From NCBI GenBank assembly GCA_036501665.1, contig DASXZW010000022.1, forward strand, positions 1 through 64,000: 64,000 nucleotides of DNA. The letters run 5' to 3'. The notes under the pieces are model-generated. The model worked only from the letters and a program-made list of their open reading frames with translations. It was not told the origin of the DNA and searched no databases. A program made the position numbers and the translations under genes. This document shows positions 61,792-64,000 of this stretch, piece by piece; the first letter of the stretch is position 1; every line of letters begins with the position of its first letter. Origin of the DNA: DATAUD01 sp036501665. GTDB taxonomy: Bacteria > Verrucomicrobiota > Verrucomicrobiia > Limisphaerales > Palsa-1400.

Positions 61792-62919
61792 TTGGAACTT
61801 GCTGTGAATAGTCAATATGAGTATTTTGGGGCCGTGTCCCCGTCGCCGCGCCGAGTTCATCCGTGGGTTTTCATGGTTTTGATACTTCCATACGGAACCA
61901 TCGGCGGATACGCGCTAGTGACGCTGCCCTATCAATTGAAAATGGCGGGGGTCTCGGTCGCGCAAATAACGGCGCTTTCGGCTTTGGTGATCCTGCCGCA
62001 GACCTGGAAATTTTTTTGGGCGCCAGTGGTGGATGTCACCCTTGATCAAAGGAAGTGGTATGTGATCTCCGGCGTTTTTACGGCGATGGGAATCGCGGCG
62101 ATTGGTTTTTTTCCTCCCACCAGGGCCAGCTTGACGGCGTTGTCAATTATTGTGTTTACAGCCAGCGCGGCGGCATCCTTTTTGGGAATGGCCTGCGAAA
62201 GTTTGATTGCCCACGCGACGCCGGATGAGCTGCGAGGGCAGGTCGCCGGGTGGTATCAGGCCGGAAATCTTGGAGGAGTAGGAATTGGCGGCGGACTGGG
62301 TCTGGAATTGGCGCAACATTTGCCCGCGCCGTGGATGGCAAGCACCATGGTCGCGGCGCTTTGTTTGCTCTGTTGCGCTGCATTACTTTGGGCGCCGGAG
62401 GCGGAGCCGGCCTTTGAACGCGGTAATCTTTTCCAAAAATTAACGGAAACAACCGGGGAACTTTGGCAAGTAGTGCGGCAAAGGAGCGGTGTTCTCGCTC
62501 TGATCCTCTGTTTCCTGCCGATCGCGACGGGCGCCGCGCCCTTCGCCGCCATGGCGACTGAGTGGCGCGCTTCCGACCATACGGTGGCGCTTATATCGGG
62601 TGTCCTCGGCGGAGTCATTTCCGCCTTAGGATGCCTTGTCGGCGGATGGGTGTGCGATCGGATGGACCGCAAGGACGCCTACGTGTGGTTTGGCATTTTT
62701 CAGGCAGCATCCGGGATTGCTATGGCGCTGCTGGCGAGGACCGAAACAATGTATGTGGTATTGACGTCGATTTACGCGTTCGGATCGGGTCTGGCATTTG
62801 CCGCATTTTCGGCATTTGTGCTGGAAGCCATTGGCAAAGGCGCCGCCGCCACGAAATACAATGCGCTGGCATCCCTCTCCAACATTCCAATTTACTACAT
62901 GACGAATATTGATGGATAG
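61792..62919 (+). CDS. MFS transporter, truncated at the C-terminus
   Basis: A 375-aa membrane protein resembling AmpG-like MFS carriers: PYGTIGGYALVTLPYQLKMAGVSVAQITALSALVILPQTWKFFWAPVVD and ESLIAHATPDELRGQVAGWYQAGNLGG. It ends abruptly at NIPIYYMTNIDG followed by TAG, whereas relatives continue with W and one or two more helices. The cut falls at about 62916, beside a decayed prophage fragment, so the gene lost its 3' end by insertion or deletion. Start TTG 61792 or GTG 61804. Possibly non-functional. Confidence 0.7.
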   Translation: MELAVNSQYEYFGAVSPSPRRVHPWVFMVLILPYGTIGGYALVTLPYQLKMAGVSVAQITALSALVILPQTWKFFWAPVVDVTLDQRKWYVISGVFTAMGIAAIGFFPPTRASLTALSIIVFTASAAASFLGMACESLIAHATPDELRGQVAGWYQAGNLGGVGIGGGLGLELAQHLPAPWMASTMVAALCLLCCAALLWAPEAEPAFERGNLFQKLTETTGELWQVVRQRSGVLALILCFLPIATGAAPFAAMATEWRASDHTVALISGVLGGVISALGCLVGGWVCDRMDRKDAYVWFGIFQAASGIAMALLARTETMYVVLTSIYAFGSGLAFAAFSAFVLEAIGKGAAATKYNALASLSNIPIYYMTNIDG

Positions 62920-63032
62920 CAATGTGCCAGCGCCCGCAGCTCCTTTTTATCCTGGACGCTCATGTTAATTGCTAAAAAATCCTTCTTCCGTGAGTGACGC
63001 TCCGCTTGATTGTTCTGTGTTTTGGTCTTCAT
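62895..63032 (-). pseudogene. Small truncated ORF overlapping the MFS end, possible phage RHH-type regulator
   Basis: A 45-codon frame: lysine-rich start (MKTKTQNNQAERHSRKKDF) then LAINMSVQDKKELRALA, which looks like the start of a ribbon-helix-helix or similar small regulator. It then runs into the MFS gene sequence and stops. The natural continuation seems lost at the junction near 62920. It supports the idea that prophage DNA has been joined to the MFS gene. Confidence 0.4.
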
Positions 63033-63128
63033 GCCGCGTACTCCCTCACAGAACTGGACTGGACCGGGCAGGACTGGCGAGTCTTTTTAATTTCCTCCCA
63101 AACCCGATCTAAACACCGCACTAAGAGG

Positions 63129-63525
63129 TCACTCGTATTTACGCAGGAAGCCGACTGAGACGGCTTTGAGATAACCTGCCTGCATCATCGCAAAGCCTTT
63201 TATGGCGAGCACATTGGAGGGAACGTCGATTGCCCACTTGACAGTTTCGATCAATTGACGATTCTTAACCCTGAAATCGACGACTTTGCCGAGAAGACAA
63301 TCAATGGAAGTGTAGTTGTGACTGTCAACAAACGGGGCGTTTTTCTGGAAAGCGATCAAACTTCCAGCCGGAGGCCATGACGACTTCCCGGTAGCAATCC
63401 ACGGTTTCATCCGACGCGACGATTTGGACCAGGCCAGCGGCGGCGTCAATAACTCTGATTTGCGGATGGAAATCCCTGCGGATGGCTTCCATCCGAAGGG
63501 GTTGCATTGACCGTGAAGTTTGCAT
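63129..63525 (-). pseudogene. Frameshifted HK97-type prohead protease
   Basis: Two frames form one prohead protease (U35 family). The first (from 63525) reads MQTSRSMQPLRMEAIRRDF ... VQIVASDETVDCYREVVMASGWKFDRF and then hits a stop. The second continues FQKNAPFVDSHNYTSIDCLLGKVVDFRVKNRQLIETVKWAIDVPSN ... AGYLKAVSVGFLRKYE and ends early. One extra base near 63349-63351 explains the break. The DSHNY and AVSVGF motifs match the family's catalytic core. It is a decayed phage head-maturation gene. Confidence 0.8.
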
Positions 63526-63535
63526 GGCGATTGGA

Positions 63536-63679
63536 CTATTTTCTATTTTTTACGAGGCGTTTAAATGCGCCGAATTTTAACAGTAAGTCCCGTACAGCCA
63601 CGCTGACATCCACAGGGAGTAGCTTCGAGGCAGCGTCGCGAGGCGTAACAATGTGATTATTTTTCAGTTTGCTTTTCAT
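63536..63679 (-). CDS. Small phage-associated ORF (47 aa)
   Basis: A 47-aa basic protein (MKSKLKNNHIVTPRDAASKL ... FGAFKRLVKNRK) placed 10 bp upstream of the prohead protease on the same strand. No family is recognised. Its position suggests a phage packaging or head-region small gene. Confidence 0.4.
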   Translation of the reverse strand: MKSKLKNNHIVTPRDAASKLLPVDVSVAVRDLLLKFGAFKRLVKNRK

Positions 63680-63724
63680 AAGAGTATTTTCGCTGACAGG
63701 TGGCACTTCTATTCGCCACGCGGT

Positions 63725-63952
63725 TTATTGGGCGGCGGGTTTGACGGGGGGAACCCATCCGGCTGGCGCGTGTTCGGCGGGGCCGTCGATAAAGCGGAAA
63801 TGACGACTCAGCGCCCGCCATTGTTTGATGCTGATCTTGACAATCTGGCCTTGTTCGACGCGCACAGCATCGAGGACGCAGCCGTGTGTGTCAGTCACTT
63901 CGACGGTGATGACTTTTTCGGCTTCGGTCGTGAGCGCGACTTCCTCTGGCAT
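63725..63952 (-). CDS. Phage-region hypothetical protein (possibly partial at window edge)
   Basis: A 75-aa protein: MPEEVALTTEAEKVITVEVTDTHGCVLDAVRVEQGQIVKISIKQWRALSRHFRFIDGPAEHAPAGWVPPVKPAAQ-like, mostly beta with a proline-rich end. The same frame stays open to base 64000, so the true start may lie outside the window. It is 45 bp upstream of the 47-aa ORF and probably belongs to the prophage head region. Function unknown. Confidence 0.5.
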   Translation of the reverse strand: MPEEVALTTEAEKVITVEVTDTHGCVLDAVRVEQGQIVKISIKQWRALSRHFRFIDGPAEHAPAGWVPPVKPAAQ

Positions 63953-64000
63953 GAAAGCGTTTGTGTGCTGCCTGACAACTTTTGGATCGTGGTGGATGAT

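Noticed and set aside
61660..61860. 66-aa minus-strand frame between the GH2-like and MFS genes
   Set aside because: It overlaps the end of one supported gene and the start of another and has no family-like features.
1..64000. CRISPR arrays, rRNA or tRNA genes
   Set aside because: No regularly spaced repeats, no rRNA blocks and no tRNA-like T-loop plus acceptor pairing were seen by eye; a tool such as tRNAscan would be needed to exclude tRNAs fully.

Overview
The window looks like chromosomal DNA of a Verrucomicrobiota bacterium, most likely the Pedosphaera/Limisphaerales group. This is inferred from gene style, not from a marker-gene search. The signs are several type II secretion-like pseudopilins with a hydrophobic N-terminal helix and a C-terminal D-G-H motif, bactofilins, ThuA and SBBP-type secreted proteins, a TIGR03118-type protein, and dispersed palindromic repeats. 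No rRNA, tRNA or CRISPR array was seen.

Layout. 1-6.97 kb: a nested inverted-repeat element, archaeal-type phosphoglycerate mutase, nusB, a PHP-domain phosphoesterase, ftsY, a leucine-rich-repeat secreted protein, and a run of three bactofilins, the first carrying zinc ribbons. 7-8.7 kb: a two-gene cassette of unknown function, a 145-bp MITE with a 9-bp target duplication, and a frameshifted pseudopilin. 8.8-22.3 kb: ubiE/menG, a copper P-type ATPase, argB, a BlaI-type repressor with an M56 membrane protease, a TPR protein, a pseudopilin, a ClpX-like AAA+ protein lacking the zinc domain, glgB and a secreted endonuclease/phosphatase-family protein. 22.4-32.9 kb: a carbohydrate locus with a Tat-exported GH116-like enzyme, a six-hairpin glycosidase-like protein, a COG3618-type lactonase-like hydrolase and a four-gene sugar ABC importer resembling the rhamnose/AI-2 type. 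33-46.3 kb: a pseudopilin, an MFS transporter, accA, manA, a PilZ-like protein, pilT, another pseudopilin, a basic repeat protein, a haem-binding protein, a GH9 cellulase, a ThuA protein, and an operon of LysM protein, ferritin-like diiron protein and small membrane protein. 46.3-55.4 kb: repeat-rich spacers around an SBBP protein, an S10-like carboxypeptidase, uppS, a duplicated TIGR03118 protein and a DUF1573-cytochrome c fusion. 55.5-61.8 kb: alpha-glucan phosphorylase and a very large GH2-like secreted enzyme. 61.8-64 kb: an MFS gene cut off at its 3' end against a decayed prophage fragment (broken prohead protease and small ORFs).

The overall picture is an aerobic or microaerobic heterotroph living on plant or microbial polysaccharides. 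Secreted glycosidases release sugars, an ABC importer and MFS carriers take them up, and manA, glgB and glgP handle phosphosugars and glycogen. Type IV pilus-related functions (PilT, PilZ, pseudopilins) and bactofilins serve the envelope. The most unusual items are the uncharacterised 70-aa/104-aa cassette, the MITE with clear target duplication, the LysM/ferritin-like/membrane operon, the zinc-ribbon bactofilin, the dispersed palindromes and the prophage junction.
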